DNA from: Mucilaginibacter sp. OK098
GTDB lineage: Bacteria; Bacteroidota; Bacteroidia; Sphingobacteriales; Sphingobacteriaceae
Assembly (NCBI RefSeq): GCF_900142915.1
Contig: NZ_FRCM01000002.1
Location: 248,001 to 312,000, forward strand
Direction: 5' to 3'
DNA length: 64,000 nt
Shown here piece by piece: positions 50,452 to 59,715 of the stretch; the stretch's first letter is position 1; every line of letters starts with the position of its first letter. The notes below the pieces were generated by a model, which was given only the letters and a program-made list of their open reading frames with translations, had not been told where the DNA came from and made no database searches. Made by a program: the position numbers and the translations under genes.

Positions 50452-51189
50452 TTACTGTGCGTTATTAACGTCATTTTGCAAAGCATTTTCTAAACTCGCA
50501 TCATCAATAGATGCATCGTCAGACGCAACTGTTGCCTGCGCATCCGAGGGGTCAAGATTTAGCTGCAAATAACTTTTAATATCGTCTACCGGAATATTTG
50601 ACAATTCCTTGTGTAAAAATGTACCTTTATGTTCAACAACCGAACCTGTAAGCTCACTTAGCAATATCCCGCCGCTTAAGGCTAGAGCAAAACAAGCTGC
50701 AGTAGCATATTTAAAAGCAGTTGAAGTATATAACCTTCTTATTATCCCCCTGCTTTTAACCGCACCCTGGTTAACGGTACTATCTAATATATTTTTATTA
50801 AGCTTATCAAAATAACCGGCCGGAACGCTAAAATGTTCTGCAGGCTCACCCAATGCTTCTTCAACAAATATGCGGTTTTGAATCTGCTGCTGCAGGTTCT
50901 CAAAATAACCATCAGGCACAGTAAACCCCGGGTCGGTATTGTTTAATCCGCTTTCAACTGCTATCCTGCTTTGTATATTACCGGTAAGTTCCTCAAAATA
51001 ATTGTCCGGAACTGTAAAATCTCCAAAAGATCCCTTGTTTTTTAATTCATCTAAATTTTTGAACGCTACAATACGATCTCCGAGGTCGCTAAAATAACCG
51101 GCAGGTACTGTAAACGGATTAGCAGGATTAATCTGTTTAAGTGACACATATTCATTAAGCCAATCTTTATTTTCCATTTCACTCTTCAT
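50452..51189 (-). CDS. membrane protein with four FxVPxxYF repeats, putative anti-sigma factor
   Basis: 245 aa (ATG at 51189; 51177 also possible). Four copies of a 31-32 residue unit start at about residues 26 (FTVPAGYFSDL), 58 (FTVPDNYFEEL), 89 (FTVPDGYFENL) and 120 (FSVPAGYFDKL). One membrane helix follows (about 160-180) and then a short acidic periplasmic tail. It lies between an ECF sigma gene and a Spy-like gene, and the topology (cytoplasmic N-terminus, single helix) fits a sigma regulator. No zinc-type anti-sigma motif is present, so this role is inference. Confidence 0.75.
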   Translation of the reverse strand: MKSEMENKDWLNEYVSLKQINPANPFTVPAGYFSDLGDRIVAFKNLDELKNKGSFGDFTVPDNYFEELTGNIQSRIAVESGLNNTDPGFTVPDGYFENLQQQIQNRIFVEEALGEPAEHFSVPAGYFDKLNKNILDSTVNQGAVKSRGIIRRLYTSTAFKYATAACFALALSGGILLSELTGSVVEHKGTFLHKELSNIPVDDIKSYLQLNLDPSDAQATVASDDASIDDASLENALQNDVNNAQ

Positions 51190-51240
51190 ATCTTAGTTAT
51201 AGATGGAACAATTGTCAAAAGGTTTAAAATTTATTTAAAA

Positions 51241-51795
51241 TTAATCTTTAGATAGTAAATACGTCTCTATTTTTTTCACCGCTAAGTGAAACGATGCCTT
51301 TAAAGCGCCTACACTTGTGCCCAGCACCTGCGATATTTCCTCGTATTTCATATCATCATAATATTTCATATTAAACACAAGTTTTTGTTTTTCGGGCAGG
51401 GTCAGTAATGCCTCCTGCAACTTACGCTGTGCCTTGTCGCCGTCAAAATAAGTTGAATCAGCCAAAGTATCCGCCAGCTCATAGGCCACATCATCAAGCG
51501 ACACATTATTTTTTTGCTTTTTCTTATTCAAAAAAGTAATGCATTCATTGGTGGCTATCCGGTACATCCAGGTATACAGCTGCGCGTCACTCCTGAAACC
51601 AGCCAAATTTTTCCAAATCTTTATAAAAACATCCTGTACCAGATCATCGGCGTCGTCATGGTCTATCACCATGCGGCGGATGTGCCAGTATATTTTTTGC
51701 TGATATTTTTTCAACAGCATGTTAAATGCCTCGTTCCTGGTTTTCTCATCCTGGAACTTGCTTAATATCTCTGCGTCTTCAACCTCCATAGGCAT
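51241..51795 (-). CDS. ECF RNA polymerase sigma factor
   Basis: 184 aa. Region 2: DADDLVQDVFIKIWKNLAGF and LYTWMYRIATNECITFLNK. Region 4: LPEKQKLVFNMKYYDDMKYE and SVGALKASFHLAVKKIE. Typical ECF of the RpoE type. The two genes downstream on the same strand (50452 and 49945) probably form its regulon core and control it. No autoregulatory promoter was recognised. Confidence 0.95.
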   Translation of the reverse strand: MPMEVEDAEILSKFQDEKTRNEAFNMLLKKYQQKIYWHIRRMVIDHDDADDLVQDVFIKIWKNLAGFRSDAQLYTWMYRIATNECITFLNKKKQKNNVSLDDVAYELADTLADSTYFDGDKAQRKLQEALLTLPEKQKLVFNMKYYDDMKYEEISQVLGTSVGALKASFHLAVKKIETYLLSKD

Positions 51796-51876
51796 GTAAC
51801 AATAATTAAACTTAAATTCTTATTAGCTGCTTATTATTATAAAGCAATATTAATACTTTTCCGATAATTTTTTAAG

Positions 51877-51895
51877 CCCTCTCCTTTGGAGAGGG
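51877..51895. repeat. CCCTCTCC-ttt-GGAGAGGG hairpin
   Basis: Perfect 8-bp stem, 3-nt loop, between bcp and the sigma gene. Resembles a widespread Bacteroidota hairpin (with following TTGGGTGGG). No T run on the transcribed strand. Confidence 0.65.
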
Positions 51896-51907
51896 TTGGG
51901 TGGGACT

Positions 51908-52369
51908 TTATTGTAAAAGATCAAGCACCTGTTGCGATGCGTTTTTAGTATCAACCTTATCAATTATTTTGCTAAGCGTACCATCCGCGCCTATAATAAA
52001 TGTTTTACGCGCTGTACCCATATATTTTTTACCGTACATGTTTTTTTCAACCCAAACACCATAGGCTTCGTTTATGCTTTTATCTGTATCGGCAATTAGC
52101 GGAAACGGAAGGCTATACTTTGTTTCAAACTTTTTGTGCGATTTTTCATCATCCGTACTTACTCCTATCACTTCAAAACCCTGGCCCAGCATTGATTGAT
52201 AGTTATCCCTGAAATCACACGCTTCGGCTGTACAGCCTGGTGTATCATCCTTTGGGTAAAAATAAAGGATCACATTTTTTCCTTTAAAATCTGATAAAGA
52301 AACTGTTTTGCCGTTTTGGTCTTTTGCGGTAAAATCGGGAGCCTTGTCGCCTTCTTTAAGTGTTGCCAT
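51908..52369 (-). CDS. bcp: thiol peroxidase of the BCP/PrxQ type
   Basis: 153 aa. Peroxidatic C46 in [13 protein letters not shown] and resolving C51 five residues later, the alpha2-helix type of BCP. Reduces peroxides using thioredoxin. It starts 1 bp after the M23 peptidase stop, so it is translated from the same mRNA. Confidence 0.96.
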   Translation of the reverse strand: MATLKEGDKAPDFTAKDQNGKTVSLSDFKGKNVILYFYPKDDTPGCTAEACDFRDNYQSMLGQGFEVIGVSTDDEKSHKKFETKYSLPFPLIADTDKSINEAYGVWVEKNMYGKKYMGTARKTFIIGADGTLSKIIDKVDTKNASQQVLDLLQ

Positions 52370-52370
52370 G

Positions 52371-54089
52371 TTATCTGGTAAATGTTGCTGTAAAATATTT
52401 GCTGTTATTTTTATTATCGGTAACAGTTAATTCAAATATATGTTTACCGGCTGCAATATCGGTATTAAAGCTATAACCCAGAATTTTACTTTTAAAATCC
52501 CATTCCATAAGTACCCATTTGCCGTCAATTTTACCCGTATATGATTTTATACCCGACAGGTTATCACTCATCCTGAAAAAGATCCCTTTAGAAGCCGACA
52601 TATTTGCCCCAGTTTTAATATTTACTGGTACAATAACCGGGGGTATGGTATCCAGTTTTATAAAAAAATCGCCAAAGGTACGTGGCTGTGCTTTAATATA
52701 ACCATCCTGGTAAGTGCCGCAGGCCATAGCGCCATCTGTGCTAACAATTACGGCTTTTTCCCCATGCTTTCCAATAGTGCTATCAGGCTTTATCCAAAGG
52801 TCATAGCTATCATGCACAGGTGTAAACCGGTTGTGAATGCTATACGTAGCTGAAAATGCCCCTAACTTTTTTGGCAGCATTTTGCAGGTAAAGTCTACAT
52901 CGTCATAAAGGTTTCCCGGGTTAATATGCACCTTTACTTTATCATTGCTAAATTCATTCACTTTATCATAACGGAACAAATTCCCCCCAGGCTTAACTAC
53001 AGCAAGGTTACTTTCCGCATGGCCTGCTTTTACTTTTAAGCTTAAGGTTGATGTATTACCGGCAGCATCTTTAACCACATATTCAACCTCATGAACTTCG
53101 CCATCATTAAAATTAATTATCCCGCGGTTTATTGATTGCGGATAAAGCGAGATCTTACTGCCCGGCAATATAAAGCACTTTTGCACCCAGCGATGGGTCT
53201 TCATCAGCTCGGGGTAATCAATATATGCGTTTATAGCATGGGTTTGGTCAAATGCAAAACGCTCAACTGCAAATGTGTAAACCGTTTTATCATCAACCTT
53301 TAGCTCGCACGAGTAAATGCCGTTATGATTTGGCGATACACTCGTCATATCATTAGTGCTGATGCCAAATCCTATCTGCCCCGTTAAATCCAATACCTGC
53401 AGCCTGGTTAAATGATAATTGCCGTTGCTGCCGGTAACAGCCAAAAACTGTCTCGGCGTTTTCTCGCTGAACGGATTCCCATCCAAATGATAAATGCCAA
53501 TGGCGGTAATAGATGGCGGTATTTTATCAGGAATAGTTAAACCAAATAATTGCGGATTAATAGTTTCTTCGGTTTGGGTATCCCTGATCTCAAAATGCAG
53601 ATGCGGACCAGCTGATGCGCCCTCATTGCCAGACATGGCAATAACCTCGCCCTGGCAAACCAGCATTTGCAATGGATCGAGCTTAAAATCAACTTCGAAG
53701 CTTTGTTGTTTGTATTGCTCATCGCGGATCAGTTTTTCCATTGCCGGGGTAAACGTTTTTACATGCCCGTAAACGGTAGTAAAGCCATTTGGATGTGTTA
53801 TATAGATAGCATGCCCAAACCCGCCAAATTGAACCCGCAAGCGCGAAACATAGCCATCATAAGCAGCATGTAACGGGTAGCCGGTACGCTGATTAGTTTT
53901 AAAATCAAGCCCCGAGTGAAAATGGGCGCCCCGCAGCTCACCAAACGAGCCGGCGGTTGACGGAGGCAGGTCAAGCGGGTAACGAAAAAAGTTTTGCGGA
54001 TACTGCCTGCTCTGGATGATGCCCTGCGCAAACACATTAAAACACCAGCAGGAAATTATAAAAAGGGCACCGATAATTTTTTTACTCAT
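52371..54089 (-). CDS. M23-family (LytM) metallopeptidase
   Basis: 572 aa with signal peptide ([11 protein letters not shown]). The LytM domain occupies residues about 45-190. Zinc ligands are in HFHSGLDF (H-x3-D) and the second HxH in [11 protein letters not shown]. The remaining 380 residues are beta-rich with Ig-like segments ([34 protein letters not shown]). Periplasmic peptidoglycan endopeptidase-like protein. The catalytic pocket looks intact, so it may be active rather than a regulator. Confidence 0.92.
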   Translation of the reverse strand: MSKKIIGALFIISCWCFNVFAQGIIQSRQYPQNFFRYPLDLPPSTAGSFGELRGAHFHSGLDFKTNQRTGYPLHAAYDGYVSRLRVQFGGFGHAIYITHPNGFTTVYGHVKTFTPAMEKLIRDEQYKQQSFEVDFKLDPLQMLVCQGEVIAMSGNEGASAGPHLHFEIRDTQTEETINPQLFGLTIPDKIPPSITAIGIYHLDGNPFSEKTPRQFLAVTGSNGNYHLTRLQVLDLTGQIGFGISTNDMTSVSPNHNGIYSCELKVDDKTVYTFAVERFAFDQTHAINAYIDYPELMKTHRWVQKCFILPGSKISLYPQSINRGIINFNDGEVHEVEYVVKDAAGNTSTLSLKVKAGHAESNLAVVKPGGNLFRYDKVNEFSNDKVKVHINPGNLYDDVDFTCKMLPKKLGAFSATYSIHNRFTPVHDSYDLWIKPDSTIGKHGEKAVIVSTDGAMACGTYQDGYIKAQPRTFGDFFIKLDTIPPVIVPVNIKTGANMSASKGIFFRMSDNLSGIKSYTGKIDGKWVLMEWDFKSKILGYSFNTDIAAGKHIFELTVTDNKNNSKYFTATFTR

Positions 54090-54106
54090 TCTTTGATTTT
54101 TCTTCC

Positions 54107-54132
54107 GGTCTTTCGGACTTTACTGACTTAAC
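54107..54132. repeat. word-repeat single arm, GTCCGAAAGTCC family
   Basis: CCGGTCTTTCGGACTTTACT between M23 and FAH genes; one arm only. Confidence 0.6.
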
Positions 54133-54739
54133 GAACGTAAAAATCAAGCATCTTCACATTTTCCAAATAGCCTTCCAGCCTGTCGCCCACATTTACTTTG
54201 GCTACGCCTTGGGGTGTGCCGGTAAAAATAAGATCGCCCTTTTTTAGGGTGATATATTTTGATACAAAGGCTATGATGTATTCAAACGAAAAAAGCATGT
54301 TTGAGGTATTACCCACCTGCCTGGCTTCGCCATTTACATCAAGCTTAAAATTGATGTTCTTCAAATCGGCAAACTGCGCTTTGGGAACAAACACACTTAC
54401 TGGGGCAGAGTTATCAAATGCCTTGGCAAGCTCCCATGGCAAACCCTTTTCTTTATGACGCGATTGAATATCACGGGCGGTAAAGTCGACCCCTAAAGCA
54501 ACTTCTTCAAAGTAATTCTGAGCAAATTGCTCGCTGATATGTTTCCCTTCTTTACTTATCTTTATTACGATCTCAATCTCGTGGTGAATATCTTCTGAAA
54601 AATCAGGATGATAGAAGGGCTTATTATCTTTCAGCAAAGCAGTTTCCGGCTTCATAAATATAACCGGAACGCCCGGCACAGGGTTATTAAGCTCCTTAGC
54701 ATGCTCGGCATAGTTGCGGCCTATGGCAATTATCTTCAT
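54128..54739 (-). CDS. fumarylacetoacetate hydrolase-family protein
   Basis: 203 aa, the short FAH form. The metal-binding acids lie in HHEIEIVIKI and VDFTARDIQ, with GRNYAEHAKEL at the N-terminus and DLIFTGTPQGV near the end. Family members are acylpyruvases or oxaloacetate decarboxylases in the cytoplasm; the specific substrate is not decided here. Confidence 0.93.
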   Translation of the reverse strand: MKIIAIGRNYAEHAKELNNPVPGVPVIFMKPETALLKDNKPFYHPDFSEDIHHEIEIVIKISKEGKHISEQFAQNYFEEVALGVDFTARDIQSRHKEKGLPWELAKAFDNSAPVSVFVPKAQFADLKNINFKLDVNGEARQVGNTSNMLFSFEYIIAFVSKYITLKKGDLIFTGTPQGVAKVNVGDRLEGYLENVKMLDFYVR

Positions 54740-54743
54740 AAAG

Positions 54744-54810
54744 CCGAAATTAAACTAAGATTTGTAGGATTAAAAGATTTTAGGATATTTTTTAATTAAT
54801 TGATCAAAAA
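54744..54810. repeat. 67-bp direct repeat, left copy
   Basis: Matches 55056-55122 at 66 of 67 positions, same orientation. It begins CCGAAATTAAACTAAGATTT and contains AGGATTAAAAGATTT. The copies are offset by 312 bp and bracket the antitoxin-like gene. The left copy includes that gene's stop codon. Confidence 0.92.
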
Positions 54811-54989
54811 TCAAGAAAACGTTTTCTTATTTCAGCCATAACTTCAGAATGAGGAATACCTTCACCTCTTTCAAGCTCTTCTTTTGCTTCGTTTATAGCT
54901 TGCTTAACTTCTTTAGGGATTTCATTCCAAAAGTCCTGCTTTGATCCTGCTAATAAAGGTGTATTCTCAATCTCCATAGTTAAGCTCAT
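54804..54989 (-). CDS. orphan antitoxin-like (addiction module) protein
   Basis: 61 aa. The helical, highly charged sequence NEIPKEVKQAINEAKEELER followed by GIPHSEVMAEIRKRF is typical of small RelB/ParD-type antitoxins or the 'putative addiction module component' family. A RelE/ParE toxin would be expected immediately downstream but only a repeat and the FAH gene are there. A second start (54977) is possible. It lies between two direct repeats, so it may be a relic of a mobile cassette. Confidence 0.65.
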   Translation of the reverse strand: MSLTMEIENTPLLAGSKQDFWNEIPKEVKQAINEAKEELERGEGIPHSEVMAEIRKRFLDF

Positions 54990-55055
54990 CTGCTAAATCA
55001 AAAAATATTCTAAAAATTTTATAATCCTGAAACGCGGAGTCAGACAAGAAAAAAT

Positions 55056-55122
55056 CCGAAATTAAACTAAGATTTGTAGGATTAAAAGATTTCAGGATAT
55101 TTTTTAATTAATTGATCAAAAA
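55056..55122. repeat. 67-bp direct repeat, right copy
   Basis: Same sequence as 54744-54810 with one mismatch. It lies just upstream of the GxxExxY gene. Confidence 0.92.
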
Positions 55123-55157
55123 ACTTCTTTCATTCCTGTTTATCTTAGTTTCACCAA

Positions 55158-55556
55158 ATGCAACATCAAGAACTTACTCATAAAATTATTGGATGCGCGA
55201 TGAAAGTCCATAGTATTCTCGGAACGGGTTTTCAGGAAATCATTTATCAAAAGGCGTTGGCAATTGAAATGCAGAAGCAAAATTTGTCTTTTGGCAGAGA
55301 AATTGAAATGACCATTTTTTATGATGGAATCGATATTGGAAAAAGAAGGGTAGACTTTTTTGTCGGAGAGAAAATAATGGTCGAACTAAAAGCCGTTTCA
55401 ATCCTTACTGATCTGCACCTTGCTCAGGCAATGAATTATTTGGAAGCTTATAATCTATCTGTTGGGCTGCTTATCAACTTTGGAAGCAAAAGCCTGGAGT
55501 TTAAAAGAGTGTACAATATCAAACATCCGGATAACAAATTTAAGATATCTGGCTAA
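55158..55556 (+). CDS. GxxExxY protein
   Basis: 132 aa. The family signature appears as GTGFQEIIYQKAL, followed by a PD-(D/E)xK-like core: IDIGKRRVDFFVGEKIMVELK with VDFF and ELK, and AQAMNYLEAY. It is a small nuclease-fold protein of unknown function, common in Bacteroidota. It starts after the second direct repeat and ends at another copy of the related repeat. Both flanks being repeats suggest it moved as a unit. Confidence 0.88.
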   Translation: MQHQELTHKIIGCAMKVHSILGTGFQEIIYQKALAIEMQKQNLSFGREIEMTIFYDGIDIGKRRVDFFVGEKIMVELKAVSILTDLHLAQAMNYLEAYNLSVGLLINFGSKSLEFKRVYNIKHPDNKFKISG

Positions 55557-55604
55557 TCAAATCCTGTAATCTTACAAATCCTAAAAATCTTAGTTATAGT
55601 ACCG
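55556..55604. repeat. AACTAAGATTTGTAGG repeat family, inverted copy
   Basis: Reads AATCTTACAAATCCTAAAAA TCTTAG in complement orientation to 54744 and 55056. It lies at the 3' ends of the convergent GxxExxY and T9SS-CTD genes. Confidence 0.75.
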
Positions 55605-56097
55605 AAATCCTCTTGATCACCGATTCAGTACCGGCAACAACCCTCAAAAAGTAAAAGCCCCGGGCTAACTTGTTGTTTAGCGGGTAGCTAAAGTTTTTTT
55701 CGCCGGCTTCAACCCTTTGTGAGTACAAAGTAATGATCTCATTTCCCAAAACATCCACAACTTTTATGGTAACATTTGCGGAACGTGAAATTTCGTACTT
55801 TAAATTAATTTGGTCAGTAACTGGGTTGGGATATACCTGTACATTGCTTAACAGCTTGTCATCAGGTTTTGTAACGCTAACCTTTGTGGTTGATATAACA
55901 GCCGGCCTTATAGGTGGCAGCACCAAATGCAGGTTATTTTTAAATATGGAAGTTTTTGTTGATTTGGGTTTCAAAAAACGCAGGACACTTGTATCGCCCC
56001 TTTGGTAACTCATAGCGTTAGAAAAGGCGAAATTCATAAATACTGCGATTGCAATTATTATGAACCATGAATTTTTATAAGTAGAATTTCGCCTCAT
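55594..56097 (-). CDS. protein consisting mostly of a T9SS type A sorting domain
   Basis: 167 aa. Signal peptide (FMNFAFSNAMS). The last 80 residues are a type A C-terminal sorting domain: VQVYPNPVTDQINLKYE, VDVLGNEIITLYSQ, GFYFLRVVAGTESVIKRISVL. Only about 60 residues separate the signal from this domain, so there is no obvious cargo domain. It should be exported by the type IX system whose component PorT is encoded at 16328. Own TACTTTTG promoter box. Confidence 0.85.
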   Translation of the reverse strand: MRRNSTYKNSWFIIIAIAVFMNFAFSNAMSYQRGDTSVLRFLKPKSTKTSIFKNNLHLVLPPIRPAVISTTKVSVTKPDDKLLSNVQVYPNPVTDQINLKYEISRSANVTIKVVDVLGNEIITLYSQRVEAGEKNFSYPLNNKLARGFYFLRVVAGTESVIKRISVL

Positions 56098-56112
56098 GCT
56101 GTTTATTATTTA

Positions 56113-56120
56113 CAAAAGTA
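56113..56120 (-). promoter_or_regulatory. TAnnTTTG -7 box of the T9SS-CTD gene
   Basis: Minus strand TACTTTTG, 15 nt before the ATG at 56097. Confidence 0.5.
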
Positions 56121-56263
56121 TAAATAAAGCTGTCATCAACTTAAATACTTGCCATTTTATAAACCATTTTAACAAAATTTAACAGATTACGGTTTAGCTT
56201 GGTATAAATTTAGCTTTTCTTTTGCTATTATTTATTATTTAATCAGTTAATTGTAATTTTTAA

Positions 56264-56271
56264 TACTTTTG
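56264..56271 (+). promoter_or_regulatory. TAnnTTTG -7 box of kup
   Basis: TACTTTTG, 18 nt before the GTG at 56290. Confidence 0.5.
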
Positions 56272-56289
56272 GGCCTTTGAAAGTATAAA

Positions 56290-58242
56290 GTGTCGAATCA
56301 TAAAGATCTGCAAAAACTAACCGCCGCTGGGCTGTTAATAAGTTTAGGAATAATTTACGGTGACATAGGTACCTCACCGCTGTACGTGTTCAAAGCCATT
56401 GTTGGCGACAGAACTATTTCTGAAACATTAATTTTGGGGGGCGTATCACTTATTTTCTGGACGCTTACACTGCAAACCACTTTAAAATATGTGGTTATTA
56501 CCTTACGTGCGGATAATAAAGGGGAGGGTGGCATATTTTCTCTTTTTTCATTAGTACGCCGCCGTGCTAAATGGCTTATAGTGCCCGCTGTTATTGGCGG
56601 CTGTGCTTTATTGGCCGATGGTATAATTACCCCTCCTATTACTATTTCATCAGCAATTGAAGGTTTGCAAACTTCGTTTCCGCATCTGCAAACTATGCCT
56701 ATTGTTATAGCCATAATAATATTTCTTTTTATTATACAGCAATTTGGCACATCACTGGTAGGCAAGGCTTTCGGGCCTATGATGTTTATATGGTTTACCA
56801 TGATGGGGGTTTTAGGGATTACTTTTATTATTCAGTCGCCCACCATTTTTAAGGCGTTAAATCCTTATTACGCATTAAAATTACTAACCAGCCATGCGCC
56901 GGGGGCTCATCCGCTGGTAATTATAGGCGCTGTATTTCTGTGTACCACCGGTGCCGAAGCATTATATTCAGACCTGGGACATTGCGGCCGTAAAAATATC
57001 CAGATCAGCTGGATCTATGTAAAAACCTGCCTGGTGCTCAATTATCTTGGCCAGTCTGTTTGGCTTTTACAACATGCGGGCACCAAAATGGATCTTAATT
57101 TAAATAACCCGTTTTATAAGATCATGCCCCAATGGTTCCTCATTTACGGTATCGGTATCGCTACCGTGGCTGCCGTTATTGCCAGCCAGGCGCTTATTTC
57201 AGGTTCATTTACCCTTATTGCCGAAGCTGTAAGATTAAACTTATGGCCCAAAGTACGGATCAACTACCCTTCTGAGCAAAAGGGCCAGCTGTATGTGCCA
57301 AGTGTAAACTGGTTGTTATGCGCAGGTTGCGTTGGGGTAGTGTTACTATTTAAGGAGTCGGCCCGGATGGAAGCCGCTTATGGTTTAAGTATCACTGTAG
57401 CCATGTTGATGACAACCCTGTTGGTGGCAAACTTTTTACGGCGAAAAAAATTACCAACCTATATTGTTGGTATCTTTTTAGTGGTTTACCTGCTTATTGA
57501 AGGCACCTTCTTAACAGGTAACCTTGTTAAGTTTGTTAATGGCGGCTGGTTCACCTTATCTGTTGGCTTAGTTTTGTTCACTATAATGTGGGCATGGCAT
57601 ACCGCCCGCAGAATCAGGAACCGTTATGTTAAGTTTATTGAGATTGAGGATTATTTCAGCATTCTTAAAGAGCTGAGTGATGATGAAACAGTACCAAAAT
57701 ATTCTTCGCAACTGGTTTACCTTACTAGTGCCAATTTCAATTCAGAGGTAGAATCAAAAATTATTTATTCCATATTGCAAAAGCAACCCAAACGTGCTGA
57801 TGTTTATTGGCTGGTACACGTTGATGTTGTGGATGAGCCTTATAAAAAAGAATACGAGGTTGATTTTTTAGTGCCTAATAAACTGATAAGAATTGATTTT
57901 AAACTTGGCTTTAGGGTTGAGCAACAGATAAACCTGCTGTTTAGAAAAGTAGTTGAAGACCTTGTAAAAAAAGGCGAGGTTGATATTACAAGTACCTACA
58001 AATCATTAAACAGGCATAAAATTGTTGGCGATTTCAGGTTTGTTGTTATTGAAAAAGTGCTTTCACGCTCACATAACCTGTCGTTTTACGAAAGCTTTAT
58101 TATGGCTTTTTATAAGATCCTGAAAAAGATCAGCTTATCGGAAGAACGTGGCTTTGGACTCGACCTAAGTTTTGTTACTGTTGAAAAAGTACCTTTAATG
58201 CTTGCCGCGCCTGAAACTGTGGAGATTCACCGCGTGAATTAG
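56290..58242 (+). CDS. kup: KUP-family potassium uptake transporter
   Basis: 650 aa, GTG start at 56290 (VSNHKDLQKL). Twelve membrane segments in the first 440 residues. The family motif GIIYGDIGTSPLYVFKAI is intact, as are GEGGIFSLFSLVRR and EALYSDLGHCG. A cytoplasmic tail of about 200 residues follows. Proton-coupled K+ uptake across the inner membrane. A word-repeat hairpin starts right after its stop. Confidence 0.96.
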   Translation: MSNHKDLQKLTAAGLLISLGIIYGDIGTSPLYVFKAIVGDRTISETLILGGVSLIFWTLTLQTTLKYVVITLRADNKGEGGIFSLFSLVRRRAKWLIVPAVIGGCALLADGIITPPITISSAIEGLQTSFPHLQTMPIVIAIIIFLFIIQQFGTSLVGKAFGPMMFIWFTMMGVLGITFIIQSPTIFKALNPYYALKLLTSHAPGAHPLVIIGAVFLCTTGAEALYSDLGHCGRKNIQISWIYVKTCLVLNYLGQSVWLLQHAGTKMDLNLNNPFYKIMPQWFLIYGIGIATVAAVIASQALISGSFTLIAEAVRLNLWPKVRINYPSEQKGQLYVPSVNWLLCAGCVGVVLLFKESARMEAAYGLSITVAMLMTTLLVANFLRRKKLPTYIVGIFLVVYLLIEGTFLTGNLVKFVNGGWFTLSVGLVLFTIMWAWHTARRIRNRYVKFIEIEDYFSILKELSDDETVPKYSSQLVYLTSANFNSEVESKIIYSILQKQPKRADVYWLVHVDVVDEPYKKEYEVDFLVPNKLIRIDFKLGFRVEQQINLLFRKVVEDLVKKGEVDITSTYKSLNRHKIVGDFRFVVIEKVLSRSHNLSFYESFIMAFYKILKKISLSEERGFGLDLSFVTVEKVPLMLAAPETVEIHRVN

Positions 58243-58326
58243 GGTTAAGTTATAAGGGTTGGAGAAGTTAATAGTGGTAAAAATTCGTTAAAACATTTTC
58301 AACTTTTACAACAATTCCAACTCATC
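58243..58326. repeat. word-repeat hairpin, GTTGTAAGGGTTG family
   Basis: Left arm GTTATAAGGGTTGGAGAAG (58243-58281), right arm TTTTCAACTTTTACAACAA (58295-58326). Starts directly after the kup stop codon. The rest of the gap to 58464 shows no feature. Confidence 0.7.
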
Positions 58327-58463
58327 TCTAATGTTAACTAAATATTAATTCAGAATTACTACAGATTTGAGCAATATTTTTACCTTATTTAGGTTTTGGT
58401 ATGAACTGATTAAATCTCATTGATCAGGTTAGCTAAAACTATATAGAACAAACACTGTTAAAA

Positions 58464-59276
58464 TTGAAACATCAGCCATTGAGAAAGATATTATTTGCCT
58501 TATTGTGTTTTATTTCATTTGAAGCCAGCGCGCAGCTTAAAGATACTGTGAAAAAAAAGAACATCGCTGATACTATAAAAAAAGACCTTTTAACCGCGCC
58601 GGATACGGTAAAGCATTTGCACAGCAAAACTGCGGCATTAGTATTCCCTGCCGCTTTGGTTGGTTACGGAGTAGCATCATTTATAATTCATCCGGTACGC
58701 CGCTTTGATTATTATATTAATAACGGTTTTAATAAACTCTACCCTCGTTATTCCGGGGCTATTGAAAGTTACATCCAGTTTGCACCAGTTGCAATAGTGT
58801 ACGGTTTAAACCTTGCAGGTGTTGAAGGTAAAAACAGGTTTATTGACCGTACCGCACTTCTTGGCCTTTCAGCGGCAATTGCAGGTGTATCTGTTTATGG
58901 GTTAAAAAACACGACTCATCGTTTGCGGCCTAACAAAGGCGATTATTTCTCCTTCCCTTCAGGGCATACGGCTAATGCATTTATGGGCGCTGAGTTTTTA
59001 GCACAGGAATATTCTGGCAAATCACCGATATACGGTATAGTGGGTTATACGCTTGCTGTTACTACCGGAGTTTTCAGAATGTACCACCGCGATCACTGGT
59101 TTAGCGATGTGGTTGCAGGTGCCGGCTTCGGCATCCTGTCAACAAAAGCAGCTTACCTGGTTTATCCATACCTGCGCAATGCCCTAACCCATACCGATAA
59201 AGCCGGAAAACACACCATGGTAATGCCCATGTATCAAGACGGTGTAAAAGGACTTTCATTTGCTATGGAGCTGTAG
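58464..59276 (+). CDS. PAP2-family phosphatase (copy 1)
   Basis: 270 aa, TTG start at 58464. Signal peptide-like N-terminus (SFEASAQLKD). The acid phosphatase triad is LRPNKGDYFSFPSGHTANAF and RMYHRDHWFSDVVAG. It likely dephosphorylates undecaprenyl diphosphate or another lipid phosphate at the periplasmic side. Relative of the gene at 61483, but with a longer N-terminal region. Confidence 0.9.
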   Translation: MKHQPLRKILFALLCFISFEASAQLKDTVKKKNIADTIKKDLLTAPDTVKHLHSKTAALVFPAALVGYGVASFIIHPVRRFDYYINNGFNKLYPRYSGAIESYIQFAPVAIVYGLNLAGVEGKNRFIDRTALLGLSAAIAGVSVYGLKNTTHRLRPNKGDYFSFPSGHTANAFMGAEFLAQEYSGKSPIYGIVGYTLAVTTGVFRMYHRDHWFSDVVAGAGFGILSTKAAYLVYPYLRNALTHTDKAGKHTMVMPMYQDGVKGLSFAMEL

Positions 59277-59372
59277 AAGGGTTGTAAAGGTTATAGTTGT
59301 TGTAAGGGTTGTAGTTGTTAATACGCTTAGTGCCCTTTCACCTTTTACAACCACTACAACACTTACAACTAA
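59277..59372. repeat. word-repeat hairpin, GTTGTAAGGGTTG family
   Basis: Left arm 59277-59321 (TTGTTGTAAGGGTTGTAG), right arm 59336-59372 (TTTTACAACCACTACAAC). It starts directly after the PAP2 stop codon. Confidence 0.82.
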
Positions 59373-59383
59373 TTATAACGACC

Positions 59384-59638
59384 TTACTTATAAATTATCT
59401 TGTAAACCAGTATAATACTGGCAAAAATAAAGGTAATGGCATTGGCTACGGTTACAGGCAGGCTGCCGCTCATTAAACCGTAAATGAGCCATAAAAGTGT
59501 GCCAGCAGTAAACAAAGCGTACATTGCCAATGAAATACCCGAGGTGTTTTTTGTTTGAATGGTTTTAACAGCCTGTGGTAAAAAGGAAACGGTAGTGCCA
59601 AATGCGGCTAATAAGCCAATAATGGTAGTAATGCTCAT
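59384..59638 (-). CDS. SemiSWEET sugar transporter
   Basis: 84 aa from the ATG at 59638 (start MSITTIIGLLAAFGTTV). A frame up to 59701 adds residues not typical of the family. Three-helix SemiSWEET fold with the conserved FLPQAVKTIQTKNTSGISL and an Asn in the third helix (ANAITF). Two subunits form a complete sugar pathway. About the smallest transporter known. Confidence 0.92.
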   Translation of the reverse strand: MSITTIIGLLAAFGTTVSFLPQAVKTIQTKNTSGISLAMYALFTAGTLLWLIYGLMSGSLPVTVANAITFIFASIILVYKIIYK

Positions 59639-59715
59639 AAAGTATCTTTTTAAAATGCGATGATAAGTCAGCCCTACTGGTTTTAAAGCACTATTATTCA
59701 ATTCATTCAGAAAGC

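Noticed and set aside
51877..51895. Terminator between sigma gene and bcp
   Set aside because: Perfect stem but no T run on the transcribed strand; more likely an interspersed hairpin.
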